Assembly (NCBI GenBank): GCA_965242975.1
Contig: CBDETS010000007.1
Span: 1,984,001 to 2,048,000, forward strand
Source of the DNA: JAPPHA01 sp965242975
GTDB lineage: Bacteria > Pseudomonadota > Alphaproteobacteria > Rhodobacterales > Rhodobacteraceae
Reading direction: 5' to 3'
Length of the DNA: 64,000 bases
Part shown: piece by piece, positions 36,138 to 48,681 of the stretch
Layout: every line of letters starts with the position of its first letter
Numbering within the stretch: the first letter of the stretch is position 1
Translations under genes and position numbers: made by a program
The notes under the pieces: model-generated
What the model saw: the letters and a program-made list of their open reading frames with translations, nothing else
Told to the model about the DNA's origin: nothing
Databases searched by the model: none

Positions 36138-37685
36138 TTACTCACCGACAGTGATTTGACCCGCGCGCAGCGGCAGCGTGAACGGGCGCAACGCGGTTGG
36201 GATCTCAAAGTCGATATCCGCACGCATCGCGTAAGAGTCCGCAGGCTGGTAGAGCGCGATGAGCGGCGCGAGGTCGCTGAAGACGTCGTGCAGCTTGGCG
36301 TAGGCCTCTTTGCGCTCTTCTACGGTCTGGCCGAAGCGGGCGACCTCGTAATATTCCAGCCAGCGCGGATCGGCATAGGGGTCGAAATACCCGCGCTTCG
36401 AGGCCCAGCCGTCTTCCGTCAGCGCATTGTCCATCACACCCATGATGTCGCCGTACAACATCGGTATCGACCAATTGCGCACCATGGTGCCGGGGTCCTT
36501 GTCGACTGTAAGCCCACCGACCGGGATATGAACGAGCTTTACGTTGACGCCGATGTCCTGCCACATATCCTGGATAGCCTGGGCAGCAAGCTCACCGTAG
36601 AGATAGTAGTTGGGGTAGATGGTGATTTCGACATCCTCGCCGTTGTAGTCCGACTCGGCCAGCAGTTCGCGAGCGCGTTCGAGATCGTAGTTGAAGATGT
36701 CGAGATCGGGGTTGTACGTCTCGCCCACCTGCTTGTACTGCATTCCCCCCGGGGCCATGCCCTGACCGCTAAACAGCGCCTCGACCAGGCCGTCATAGTC
36801 GATCGCGTGGGTGAGCGCCTGGCGCAGTTTCACGTCCGAGGTCACCGGGTGGGCGTTGTTGAAGAGGTACACGTGGTACATCGGATAGGTGACTTCAACG
36901 CGCTTAAGCCCCGTTTCGTTGTCGATCAGCGCGTACTGATCCGGAGGGATTTCCGAGACAATGTCCACTTCGCCGTTCACCAGCGCGGTGATGCGGGTCG
37001 AGACTTCCGGGATGCGCGTGAAGGTCACCTTGTCGAAGGGTGCCGGCTCGCCCCAGTAATCGTCAAAGCGCTCGAGAATCACGCTCTCGCCCGGCACGAT
37101 GCTGGCGACCTTGTAAGGGCCAGCGCCGATCGGATGCAGGCCATGCTGATCTTCCTGGCCGTCATTGATCCGGTCCAACGATCGGATGCCGGCATTGCGC
37201 ACGGACAGAAGCGTCTCCATCAGCGCGTCGGGGCGCTTGGTGTGGATGCGAACGGTCATGTCGTCCACCACTTCAACATCCTCGAAGTTGTAGAACATTT
37301 TGCCGTGCGGGTTGCGGTAGCGCTTGTTTTCCAGCTTGATGATCGGATCGAGTGAGGCTTCGACGTCGTAGGCATCCATGGTGTCGCCATTGTGGAAGGT
37401 CACGCCTTCCCGCAGCTTCAGCTCCATGGTGTCGTCGTCAATCATCTTCCATTCGGTCGCCAGACCGGGGATGAACACGCCCGGTTGGAACGCATCACGT
37501 TCGATCAGCGCCTCGTGGATGGCATAAAAGATGCCAGTGGACGCGTTCGACGTTTCGGTGCGGTTGTCGTGCCCTTTTCGAACCGACGCAACGCCGATCA
37601 CGATCTCTGCGGCGGCGACTGGCAGCGGGGCGGCCATAACCAGCGCAACCAGTGCGCCAGTTGATATTTTTCCAAGTTTCCTCAT
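36138..37685 (-). CDS. ABC transporter substrate-binding protein, second copy
   Basis: A 515-residue SBP family 5 protein. The signal peptide covers residues 1-26 (KISTGALVALVMAAPLPVAA). It shows LATEWKMIDDDTMELKLREG, VTFHNGDTMDAYDVEASLDP, GAGPYKVASIVPGESVILER, EVSTRITALVNGEVDIVSEI and LRQALTHAIDYDGLVEAL. It ends TLPLRAGQITVGE, like IPLRGGEIQVDQ of the protein at 16125, so the two are paralogues of the same subgroup. It is transcribed alone behind the conserved upstream element, several kilobases from the permease and ATPase genes (42221-39496) it presumably serves. Confidence 0.9.
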   Translation of the reverse strand: MRKLGKISTGALVALVMAAPLPVAAAEIVIGVASVRKGHDNRTETSNASTGIFYAIHEALIERDAFQPGVFIPGLATEWKMIDDDTMELKLREGVTFHNGDTMDAYDVEASLDPIIKLENKRYRNPHGKMFYNFEDVEVVDDMTVRIHTKRPDALMETLLSVRNAGIRSLDRINDGQEDQHGLHPIGAGPYKVASIVPGESVILERFDDYWGEPAPFDKVTFTRIPEVSTRITALVNGEVDIVSEIPPDQYALIDNETGLKRVEVTYPMYHVYLFNNAHPVTSDVKLRQALTHAIDYDGLVEALFSGQGMAPGGMQYKQVGETYNPDLDIFNYDLERARELLAESDYNGEDVEITIYPNYYLYGELAAQAIQDMWQDIGVNVKLVHIPVGGLTVDKDPGTMVRNWSIPMLYGDIMGVMDNALTEDGWASKRGYFDPYADPRWLEYYEVARFGQTVEERKEAYAKLHDVFSDLAPLIALYQPADSYAMRADIDFEIPTALRPFTLPLRAGQITVGE

Positions 37686-37884
37686 GGGTTCATTTCTCCA
37701 CGTTGACTAGTTGCGTCCAGTGGCTAAACCCTCGACAAGTCGTTGCTCGCTAAAAGGGCCAGCCGCCTTGTCCTGATACCTGGGTCTGACAGGCCTGTGC
37801 TTCACGAGGAGGCAATGGGCCCGGAAGTTGTTCTCGCGGACAAGATTCGACGTCCAAGAAAGGCTAACTATTTCTTCGAAATTT

Positions 37885-38107
37885 CTCCAATCGATTGACT
37901 CAATGCAAACTGTCATTAAATCAATACTGCGATCGTGAGCCACGACTTGGCTGACAGGATCACCGGCCCTTCATTCCCTCTGAGCCCGCCACGCATCATC
38001 GAGGACAAGGCCCCGGTGGATGGCATGTCCGCCGATGGGGTTGACCGGCTGCTCCCTCCCGGAGCCAGCGGGTGCATTTGACGTGCAAAAGCCACCGGCA
38101 AACCCGT
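37885..38107 (-). promoter_or_regulatory. conserved upstream element, copy 2
   Basis: The reverse complement matches 15837-16058 over most of its length, including TGACAGTTTGCATTGA, TCAATCGATTGG and the upstream block TTTGCCGGTGGC with GGAGCAGCCGGTCAA. It lies about 200 bases before the second binding-protein gene. The matched core is the likely operator; regulator unknown. Confidence 0.55.
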
Positions 38108-38199
38108 ACAAAAAAGGATCAGGTTGGCGAAACTCGCTCAAGAAGATCCCGGCGGCCCTGCTACACCGGAAATTTCGTGTGTATTCGAGAACCGCCCCA

Positions 38200-38290
38200 G
38201 GCCTCGCCAGTTTAGGGCACGCTGAGCACGCCAATGATTTTGTGGCAGACCACGTTATGACCTTCCGGCAAATCAGTGGAGCGGGTGTGT
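38200..38290 (-). pseudogene. relic of a phosphonatase-like hydrolase gene
   Basis: The minus strand yields VGDTPAPLICRKVITW in one frame and CHKIIGVLSVP in another. These correspond to IGDTPADMLEGYNAG and CRGIIGVLSGP of the intact protein at 9187, and the DNA around CGCTGAGCAC-CCAATGAT is alike in both. Only the last quarter of the gene is represented. Confidence 0.6.
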
Positions 38291-38515
38291 CGCCAACCCT
38301 GGTCAAACGCCACCAGGTCGCGATCCTTGCCCGCGCACGCGTGTTTGACACAGGTGCAGTTCCGACCACGCCTCAATATCAGAAAAGAGATCCATAATCC
38401 CGGTCTAGCTTCGAGCGACACCTTTGTGTTTAGTCCTCGAATGAACTCGTTCGCGACAATGTGTTTGACAAACCACCCACGACACTTCGAACTTTTTTGC
38501 TGTCGGGTAAGGTCC

Positions 38516-39334
38516 TCACTCGGCAAGGCCCAGTTGGGCCAGATACTCGGCCGAGCGGAGCACATCGGTCCTGTCGCGGATCTCGATGATCAGGCGGGGA
38601 TTGAACGACAACCGGCCCAACTCTTCGAAGACGGCACGCCACGGCACGGTGCCGTCGCCAATTGCCCAGTGCCGGTCTGCGAGCCCGTCTGCGTCTTGTA
38701 GATGCAGATGCGCCAGGTCTTCGCCCGCCGCGCGCACGAACAATTCCACCGACGGCGCAGCGCCCATCCGGTTCGCGTAATACGCGTGGCCGGTATCGAC
38801 GGAGAGCCTGAGCGCCGCGCTCCTGAAATGGCGGACGATGTCGCGGCGGATCGCCGGGTCGCGGTCTTCGACGTTTTCGATCACCATCTCCACGCCAAGG
38901 GCCTCAACGCGTGGCATCACGGGCTCAATCGTGGCGATGAAGTCGGCAAGCTTTTCCGCGCGACGTCCGGGCAGGCGATAGAGGTTCTCCTGGTCCCAGT
39001 GGATGTAGGGGCTGTGGATGACCATCTGCGTCAGCCCCAGCTCTTCACACACATCGAGACACTGGCCCAGGCGCTCTTGTGCCAAAGCGCGCATCCCCGG
39101 ATCTTTCGAGGCCAGCGGCACCGAGTGCGGGCCATGCATGCCCTGGCGGCCCTTGTGGTTTTCCAGGAGCTTGCGCACCTCGGCGGCGCGAGGTTTCCAA
39201 TCGCCGGCAACCAGCACGTCGGGATAGTGAAAACCCTGAAGCTCCAGGTCGCGGGCGCCATCGACCAGCCAGTCGACATGGGGGGGCAATTCTTCGGGGC
39301 GCAAGGCGGCGCCGAGCGTGGGTAGTTTGGACAT
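38516..39334 (-). CDS. sugar phosphate isomerase/epimerase-like TIM-barrel protein (copy 2)
   Basis: A 272-residue xylose-isomerase-like TIM-barrel protein, intact. Landmarks are GRQGMHGPHSVPLASKDPGM, QMVIHSPYIHWDQ, VEMVIENVEDRDP, LRLSVDTGHAYYAN, LHLQDADGLADRHWAIGDG and RLIIEIRDRTD. It starts at an ATG preceded by AAGGAGTTCACGC. It follows the ATPase gene by about 160 bases on the same strand, making it the last gene of the transporter operon. That linkage suggests it acts on the imported sugar-like compound. Paralogue of the protein at 32930. Confidence 0.88.
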   Translation of the reverse strand: MSKLPTLGAALRPEELPPHVDWLVDGARDLELQGFHYPDVLVAGDWKPRAAEVRKLLENHKGRQGMHGPHSVPLASKDPGMRALAQERLGQCLDVCEELGLTQMVIHSPYIHWDQENLYRLPGRRAEKLADFIATIEPVMPRVEALGVEMVIENVEDRDPAIRRDIVRHFRSAALRLSVDTGHAYYANRMGAAPSVELFVRAAGEDLAHLHLQDADGLADRHWAIGDGTVPWRAVFEELGRLSFNPRLIIEIRDRTDVLRSAEYLAQLGLAE

Positions 39335-39495
39335 GCGTGAACTCCTTGATTGCTTAAAACGCAGCCGTCTCAGGACTACGCATGCGCGACTGGCCCTTGG
39401 CTGCGGTCAGAACTTCGGGCGGGTGGACGACGCGGCCCCGGAGCAGGACCGCATTACCGTCATTGGCCGTCGAGACCGCGACCGGAGAACGCGCG

Positions 39496-41297
<1,802 letters not shown>

Positions 41298-41301
<4 letters not shown>

Positions 41302-42218
41302 TGCCGGCGTCCCTCTCGCAGGCGCACATCAAACACGTCGCGCAGCCAGTCACCGATCAACTGGATCATCAGCGTCATGATCATGATGACGAACACGGGG
41401 CTCAGCGCTGTCCACCAGACCAGCGCGAGATCGTTTCGGTTATCGCTCACCATGCGCCCCAGAGACGGCGTCGGTGGCTGCACCCCCAGTCCGAGGAAGG
41501 ATAGCGACGCTTCGAGCAGTACGATGCCCGGAAAATTCAGCGTAAACAGTACGGTGAGGATTGCAACGAGGTTGGGCAGGACCTCGCGCACCGCAACCCG
41601 CATATGGGTCGCGCCCACGGCGTAGGCGGCCTCCACGAAAGGGCGCGCCCGGATGGCGATTACCTGGGCGCGGACAACGCGGGCATAGGTTTCCCAGCCC
41701 GCAATGCCCAGAAGCGCGATCAGCACCCAAATGTCAGTCCCCAGCGCGGCGATCGCCACCAGCGTCATGAGAAGGAACGGAATAGCGATCTGGATATCGA
41801 TCATGCTCGACACCAGCCGGTCCCAGAATCCGCCGACAAAGCCCGCCAGCATGCCGAGTGCCGTGCCCAGAACACCGCCGATCACCACGCCCAGCACCGA
41901 CAAGCCGACGCTCACCCGTATGCCATAGATCAGGCGCGAGAACATGTCCCGCCCAAGCTTGTCTGTGCCCATGAGGTGGTCGGGATCGCCGCCCGCGATC
42001 CAGCTAGGCGCCTTCAGCGAGTTCATGATGTTCGTATCGTTCGGATCGTAAGGCGCGATCAAAGGTGCAAAGATTGCCAAGGCAAACACCGTAAACATGC
42101 CAAGCAGAGACAGCTTGACGACAAATGGCGCTGCCCGGATCGTGTAAAACAGGCGCAACCGCTCGGTGCGGGCGCGGATGGACGCGGTGTCGCTGGACGG
42201 GTTCAGGTTCGTGGTCAC
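41298..42218 (-). CDS. ABC transporter permease, DppC type (second transporter)
   Basis: A 306-residue permease starting at GTG. The N-terminus has a soluble head, then FTVFALAIFAPLIAPYDPND, WIAGGDPDHLMGTDKLGRDM, RLIYGIRVSVGLSVLGVVIG, the EAA region FVEAAYAVGATHMRVAVREVLPNL, and SLSFLGLGVQPPTPSLGRMV. Two bases separate it from the DppB-type gene. A fragment of a close relative lies at 35855. Confidence 0.9.
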
Positions 42219-42220
42219 GG

Positions 42221-43141
42221 TCAGCTTGCCACCCGCACCCTTGGGTCAAGCACAGCATAAAGCACGTCGACCAACAGGTTGATCAGAATGACAGTGAGCC
42301 CGAAAAAGATCACGCCGCATTGCAGAACCGGAAAATCGGCATCGCGCACCGATCCAACGAGAAGCTGGCCGACTCCGCGGAAGGCAAAAACCTCTTCGAC
42401 GATCAGCGAGCCTGAGACGAGGCTTGTGAGCTGCAACCCAAGCACCGTGACCACAGGGATCAATGCGTTGGGCAGCGCATGTTTGAAGTGAACAAGTTGG
42501 TCGCTTAGGCCTTTGGAGCGGGCGGTGCGGACATAATCTTCGCTCAGCACATCGAGCAGAACAGAACGGGTGTAGCGCGCGATCGCAGCGGTGAGTCCGG
42601 CAGCCAGCACAATGGCCGGCAAAACGTAGTGGTAAGGGGTGGAATTACCGACAGTCGGCAGGGTGCGGAGTACATAGCCAAAAAGGAAGATCAGCAGGAT
42701 CGCCAGCACGAAATGCGGCACCGAATAGCCCAGGAAGGCCACCGTCATGGCAAGCCGGCCTGAGGGTGCGTTTCGCCGCAAAGCGCCGATCAGCCCCAGA
42801 CCGATACCCATGAAGACTGACAGCACGAAGGCCAGCGCCGCCAGCGTCAGCGTTGCAGGCAGGCGATTCAGATACATGTCAATGACAGATTCCCGCGAAT
42901 GGATGGAATTGCCGAACTCGCCCCGAGCAAGATCGAGCAGGTAATAGGAGAATTGCACAGGGATGGGCTTGTCGAGACCTAGCTGCGCCTCGAACGCTGC
43001 CTGTGTCTCTGCATCGATTCCGTCAGGGAACATGATCGAAACCGGATCACCACCAATCCGCGCGGCAACGAAGACCAGCACCAAAATCAAGAACACGGTT
43101 ATGGCCGCGTTCAAGGTGCGTCTGAACAGGAATTGCGCCAT
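42221..43141 (-). CDS. ABC transporter permease, DppB type (second transporter)
   Basis: A 306-residue permease with MAQFLFRRTLNAAITVFLIL at the start and the DppB loop PDGIDAETQAAFEAQLGLDK. The EAA region is DYVRTARSKGLSDQLVHFKHALPNALIP, and it ends VLDPRVRVAS. The ATG at 43141 is preceded by GGAGGCGCAAA; the longer frame to 43168 lacks such a site. It opens the operon DppB-DppC-ATPase-isomerase. Confidence 0.9.
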   Translation of the reverse strand: MAQFLFRRTLNAAITVFLILVLVFVAARIGGDPVSIMFPDGIDAETQAAFEAQLGLDKPIPVQFSYYLLDLARGEFGNSIHSRESVIDMYLNRLPATLTLAALAFVLSVFMGIGLGLIGALRRNAPSGRLAMTVAFLGYSVPHFVLAILLIFLFGYVLRTLPTVGNSTPYHYVLPAIVLAAGLTAAIARYTRSVLLDVLSEDYVRTARSKGLSDQLVHFKHALPNALIPVVTVLGLQLTSLVSGSLIVEEVFAFRGVGQLLVGSVRDADFPVLQCGVIFFGLTVILINLLVDVLYAVLDPRVRVAS

Positions 43142-43594
43142 TTTGCGCCTCCGCGTACAGTGCAACATCCGCGACCCGATATGGTATCGGCTTGCTTAAC
43201 CTGTCAAGCTCAGGCGCGATTCGCTCGGTTCCGCTCAGCAGTGTCGCGCTGACCGGAGATCGTTTTCGCCAACCGCAGTCAGAATCTGCAGTCGGATCAG
43301 CCGCTTCGAGACGCGAGACGGTGCCAAGGCAGGTCTTGAGGTCGCGCAGTAGCACCGACACTGGCGTCCGAACTGATCGATCCGCCGCCGCGGATGGTTG
43401 CCCGCACGACGGATTGCGCGTATCAAACGCGTTGCAACTTCGGCATTGTTTGTTGCCTGTTCGGCAATGATCCCGGCTTTCGCAAATTTAGCGAAAAGTC
43501 CTCGCACGAGCCGTCGATTTTTCATTTGTCGACACTTTGGCCGCACGCCCGGCCTCGGAAAATGGGCGTGCTGGTTTCCTGAATCCAGAGTTCG
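43142..43594. other. upstream region of the second transporter operon
   Basis: No supported gene. It should hold the promoter of the DppB-led operon, but I could not find a convincing -35/-10 pair. The minus-strand frame at 43235-43639 (ATNNAEVATRLIRAIRRAG) has no family I recognise. Confidence 0.4.
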
Positions 43595-44650
43595 TGTCAG
43601 ATCTCTTCGTTCGTGCCGAGTTCGTTCGCCTCGGGGCAAAACTTCCTGACGGACGCGAGGGTCTCATTGGTGGACTTGACCCACTTGTAGGGCTTCGGCT
43701 TCTGGTTGTGCGCATTGATGAAGGACATGATTTTGTCGGCGTTGAGTTCGGCGACCGAACGGTGCACGCCTCTCCGCTGCTTTTTCCTGGTCAGTTCCAC
43801 GAACCAGCGCTCGACTTGGTTGAGTCACGACGCCGAAGTCGGCATGACGTAGGTATGCCAGCGCCTGCGGCGAACAAGCCACTTCCTGACCTTCTCCGAC
43901 TTGTGTGTCGCGTCGTTGCCCATCACCAGATGCACGTCCAGCGCTTCGGGCACCGCCGCCTCGACCTCCATGAACAAGCCAGGAAACACTGTAGCGTGGT
44001 GGCGCCTGCGGCACGTCCTGATCGCCGCGCCAGTGGCGACGTCGAGCACGGCGAAGAGCATCATCATGCGTGGCGGGCGGCGTCATGGGCTCTCCGCTCG
44101 GCCGCCCCGGTTCCATCGGCAGGACCGGCTGGGTCCGGTCCAGGACCTGGAACTGCGACTTCTCGCCCACCCACAGGACAACCGCACGGTCCGGCGGGGC
44201 CATGTAGAACCCCACGATGTCCTGCACCTTGTCGACTACAGTGGGCCCGTCAATAGCTTGAACGTCTCGCCCCGGTGCAGCTTCAGGCAGAACGCCGATC
44301 AGATCCGGTGCACGGTCGTGTGCGACACGCAGGTCGTCTCAGCTATGCTCCGGACCGACCAGTGCGTCGCGTCCTTCCGCATCGTGCTCAGCATCCGCTC
44401 GCTCACCTCCGCAACCTTGTCGTCCGTCACCGTGCCAGCGCAAGCGATCGGTCGAATCCCTGACACAACCAGGAAACGGCACCACTTCTTCCAGTGGTCG
44501 CAATCGAACCGAATCCGCCAGGTCCCGAAGCTCCTGTTGTCCTCTTCCCGCCGTCTCGCGCCTCCCGCCGATATCCGACGAGAAAAGGCTACCGGGAAAG
44601 AAGGCGGGAAAAGGCGGGTCAATTTTGGATTTCAATGGGGGGTCAATTCT
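43595..44650 (-). pseudogene. IS630-type transposase, several frameshifts
   Basis: Pieces in order along the minus strand are: DNRSFGTWRIRFDCDHWKKW with RMLSTMRKDATHWSVRSIAE and CVSHTTVHRI (helix-turn-helix part, 44622-44299); VQDIVGFYMAPPDRAVVLWV then RTQPVLPMEPGRPS (first catalytic part, to about 44090); MMMLFAVLDVATGAAI with LDVHLVMGNDATHKSEKVRK; and MSFINAHNQKPKPYKWVKST. This is the normal order of IS630 DDE transposases, spread over at least four frames. The element is dead. It separates the second transporter operon from the SDR gene. Confidence 0.75.
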
Positions 44651-44902
44651 CAACGCCTTTTGGCACCCGTCCCGTTGGCCACTGTATTCGCGCCCGGATG
44701 GTGAAATGCACGCACGACTATCTTCTGCCTCGGGAGCGGTGGTTCAGTTCGTGATCCGGTGACACGTGAATTTTGACGTCAGCCGATCGGGTCCCGGCAA
44801 ACCCGAGCGGCGCGCCGCGTCCAGAGCCAACCCGCTGGGCCGGCCGGCTCCACGTTGTGGCCACAACTGGAAACCTGCGCACTTGACCGGAGACGCGGCG
44901 CC

Positions 44903-45676
44903 TCAGCAGGTATAATTTAACGCCAACCGTCCTCCATCTGCGTAGATGGTTTCACCCGTTATGTAACTTGCCCGTTCTGAGACCAGGAACGCCACAACTT
45001 CGCCAATTTCTGCGGCCGTACCCACCCGCTTGAGTGGTGTTCGCGACATGGCGGTTTTCATGGCACCAGGATCTGCATTCACCGCCGCCATCATCTCGGT
45101 GTCGATCGACCCCGGTCCGACGGCATTGACCCGGATCCCGAATGGCGCCAGCGCCAAGGCCGCCGACCTGGTTAACTGCATGACACCGCCCTTCGATGCA
45201 CAATAGGCCGGGATTGCCGGAATCGCGACCTGGGCATTGATTGAGGACATGTTGATGATCACGCCTTTGATCCCGTTTTCGATCATCGCCCGGGCCGCCC
45301 GTTGGAGCGCAACGAATGTTCCAACCAGATTGACCGAAAGCACGCGCTGGAAATCGTTCAGATCGTAACTCAAGAACTCGCCCGGCAAAGCGATCCCCGC
45401 GTTGTTGATCAAAGTCCTCGCCGGACCCAGCTCGGACTCGACCCTTTCGAACATTGCTTGAATGCTCTCCGGATCGCCTAGGTCGCAATGAACCGCGGTG
45501 GCACCGATCCGCCGCGCCTCGGCTTCGGCCCTCTCGGTTTGAATGTCGGCGAGAACGACGTCGAAGCCATCTCGCACGAGAGCCTCCGCGGAGGCCAAAC
45601 CGATCCCTTGCGCACCGCCCGTTACGAGTGCAACAGGCATTCGGGCTCTGTTCGACCGTGCGTGTTTGTCGTCCAC
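44903..45676 (-). CDS. short-chain dehydrogenase/reductase
   Basis: A 257-residue classical SDR. The NAD(P)-binding motif is TGGAQGIG (near residue 19), NNAG follows near 91, and the catalytic Ser sits in NMSSINAQ with Tyr-x-x-x-Lys in YCASKGG. The end (GVDTEM-like SIDTEMMAAV, YITGETIYADGG) is typical of oxoacyl-reductase or sugar-dehydrogenase SDRs. Asp in VVLADIQ favours NAD. The GTG start has AGGAG eight bases before it. It lies beside an IS630 relic and upstream of metK on the same strand without obvious coupling. Substrate unknown. Confidence 0.85.
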   Translation of the reverse strand: MDDKHARSNRARMPVALVTGGAQGIGLASAEALVRDGFDVVLADIQTERAEAEARRIGATAVHCDLGDPESIQAMFERVESELGPARTLINNAGIALPGEFLSYDLNDFQRVLSVNLVGTFVALQRAARAMIENGIKGVIINMSSINAQVAIPAIPAYCASKGGVMQLTRSAALALAPFGIRVNAVGPGSIDTEMMAAVNADPGAMKTAMSRTPLKRVGTAAEIGEVVAFLVSERASYITGETIYADGGRLALNYTC

Positions 45677-45895
45677 CTTGCTTACTCCTGCGCCGCCGGG
45701 CCGGGCGCCTTCGAGCCGGACCCCTTTTCAATCTCTAGGCGGGATTGATTCTTGTCAATCCGGGCGGAAATCGATCATCTCGCGACGAGACTCACATGTC
45801 AGACTCTCGCCATGCCGGGTCAGGACCTGAATGTCGGGGCGGACCTGATAGACCGAGGGTCTCGACAGACGATTTTCTCAGGCCAGGGACAGCTT

Positions 45896-47059
<1,164 letters not shown>

Positions 47060-47604
47060 GCCTCGTTACCCCTTCAAACCCACTGTTTGGTCACCGTGTC
47101 GGCACCAGGAATTTCGGCGCCCGCCGAACGGCCGGCCCGCCTGTACCGTCAGAGATTCCCGCGCCGTCACCACTTTGACCATGAAGTCATCCCGAATTCG
47201 TGCGCGAGCCAGCATTGCGCCACCACCGAAACCAATCCCAATGCTCCCGGCAGTTCGGTTTTACCGACCCGCACTGCATTATTGCCTGATTCGGTTGCGT
47301 TCAAGCATCGATTGGCGCGCTTCCGTGGACCGGAGACGGTCCGCCGCCAGCGGTCCGTATGCTGCCGAAGATCTCCACGGTATGTTTTGGCACGAACACA
47401 TACTGGACCTGACTTCCGTGGCACCTGTCATGACCGGCGTCGGAGAGTCGGCAACGCCTCGGTGCAACCTGCGTGCTATGCGGTAGTCAGCGTTCATCGA
47501 TTCCCGTCGGTTGCTTCCCGCAGGGGTTCAACCGGCGGCCAGGCCTGTCGACTCCTTCGTAGTGGGCGCACGCAAACGCCAAATCCAAAGTGCGAGCAAT
47601 GAAA
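47060..47604. other. intergenic region between metK and ruvB
   Basis: About 545 bases without a supported gene. It should include the metK promoter and the end of the ruv operon transcript. The frames seen are antisense-like or have no family resemblance. Confidence 0.4.
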
Positions 47605-48681
47605 TCAAGCCGATTTGGCTGTCCCCGACGATTCAAACGGCAACGGGTTCTGCGCAGGGTCGATCTGGCGGAAACCGGCTGGAATCTCGAGCCCCAGGTG
47701 GCGCCAGGATTTCTGTCCGAGCATTCTTCCGCGCGGCGTGCGTTGCACGAGGCCCTGCTGCAACAAGAACGGTTCGACGACTTCTTCGATCGCGTCACGG
47801 GACTCCGATAGCGCCGCCGCGATCGTATCGATGCCGACCGGTCCTCCACCGAACTCCTGAGCCAGCAACCGGAGATACCTGCGGTCCGCGGAGTCGAGCC
47901 CGAGCCTGTCAACCGCGAGTTGGGTCAAGGCACGATCGGCAACCGCACGCGTAATGCGCCCGTCCCCTTCCACAACAGCGAAATCAAGAACCCTCCGCAA
48001 CAGCCGCCCGGCAATTCGAGGCGTGCCGCGGGCGCGGCTGGCGATCTCCCTGGCGCCGTCCGGATCGGTCTCTGTTTGCATCAAGCGGGCCGCGCGTAAC
48101 ACGACCTCCGCCAATTCCTCATCCGTATAAAACTCCAGGCGGACCGGAATCCCGAACCGATCCCGGAGAGGTGTGGTCAACAGACCCAGCCGGGTTGTTG
48201 CGCCTACCAGCGTAAACGGCTGCAGTTCGATCCGGACGGACCTCGCGGCGGGTCCCTGCCCTATGACCAGATCGAGTTCATAGTCTTCGAGCGCGGGGTA
48301 GAGAACCTCCTCGACAGCCGGATTGAGACGGTGGATTTCGTCGATGAACAGGACATCTCCCGCGTCCAGATTGGTCAGTATCGCGGCAAGATCGCCTGCC
48401 CTGACCAGAATCGGGCCCGACGACGTACGGAACCCGACACCGAGTTCCCGGCTGATGATTCGGGCAAGAGTCGTCTTCCCAAGGCCCGGCGGACCAAAAA
48501 AGAGGGTGTGATCCATCGGCTTCCGTCGCCGGTTGGCACTTTCGATGAAAATCCGGAGATTGGCCCGCGCCTTTTCCTGACCGATGAACTCGTCGAGAGA
48601 ATCCGGCCTGAGTGCAACGTCGACATCGTCCGGCCGCTCACGTGGGCGCAAGTCCGGGTCGTGTTGTTGAGTCAGTCGCAT
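47605..48681 (-). CDS. ruvB: Holliday junction branch migration ATPase RuvB
   Basis: A 358-residue AAA+ motor. Motifs are FIGQEKARANL, Walker A FFGPPGLGKTTLA, Walker B DVLFIDEIHRL, sensor GATTRLGLL and the arginine finger in TPLRDRFGI, followed by the C-terminal winged helix (EFGGGPVGIDTIA, TPRGR). It drives branch migration of Holliday junctions together with RuvA. Its ATG overlaps the ruvA stop by one base. The C-terminus has an ~20-residue tail beyond TPRGRML. Confidence 0.95.
   Translation of the reverse strand: MRLTQQHDPDLRPRERPDDVDVALRPDSLDEFIGQEKARANLRIFIESANRRRKPMDHTLFFGPPGLGKTTLARIISRELGVGFRTSSGPILVRAGDLAAILTNLDAGDVLFIDEIHRLNPAVEEVLYPALEDYELDLVIGQGPAARSVRIELQPFTLVGATTRLGLLTTPLRDRFGIPVRLEFYTDEELAEVVLRAARLMQTETDPDGAREIASRARGTPRIAGRLLRRVLDFAVVEGDGRITRAVADRALTQLAVDRLGLDSADRRYLRLLAQEFGGGPVGIDTIAAALSESRDAIEEVVEPFLLQQGLVQRTPRGRMLGQKSWRHLGLEIPAGFRQIDPAQNPLPFESSGTAKSA

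Larger units (their letters stand above)
37686..38515. other. leader of the second binding-protein gene plus relics
   Basis: The stretch holds the conserved element copy 2 (37885-38107) and a phosphonatase-like relic (38200-38290). Between 37690 and 37885 is a leader with no gene, and 38290-38515 shows only non-coding frames. Confidence 0.5.

Noticed and set aside
36087..37355. 422-residue plus-strand frame opposite the second binding-protein gene
   Set aside because: The minus-strand gene has a signal peptide and family-5 motifs; the plus-strand product shows no recognisable domain.
47060..47170. Possible SAM/SAH riboswitch upstream of metK
   Set aside because: Only short similarity (TTCCTGG) to the remembered consensus was found, with no matching stems or pseudoknot partner.
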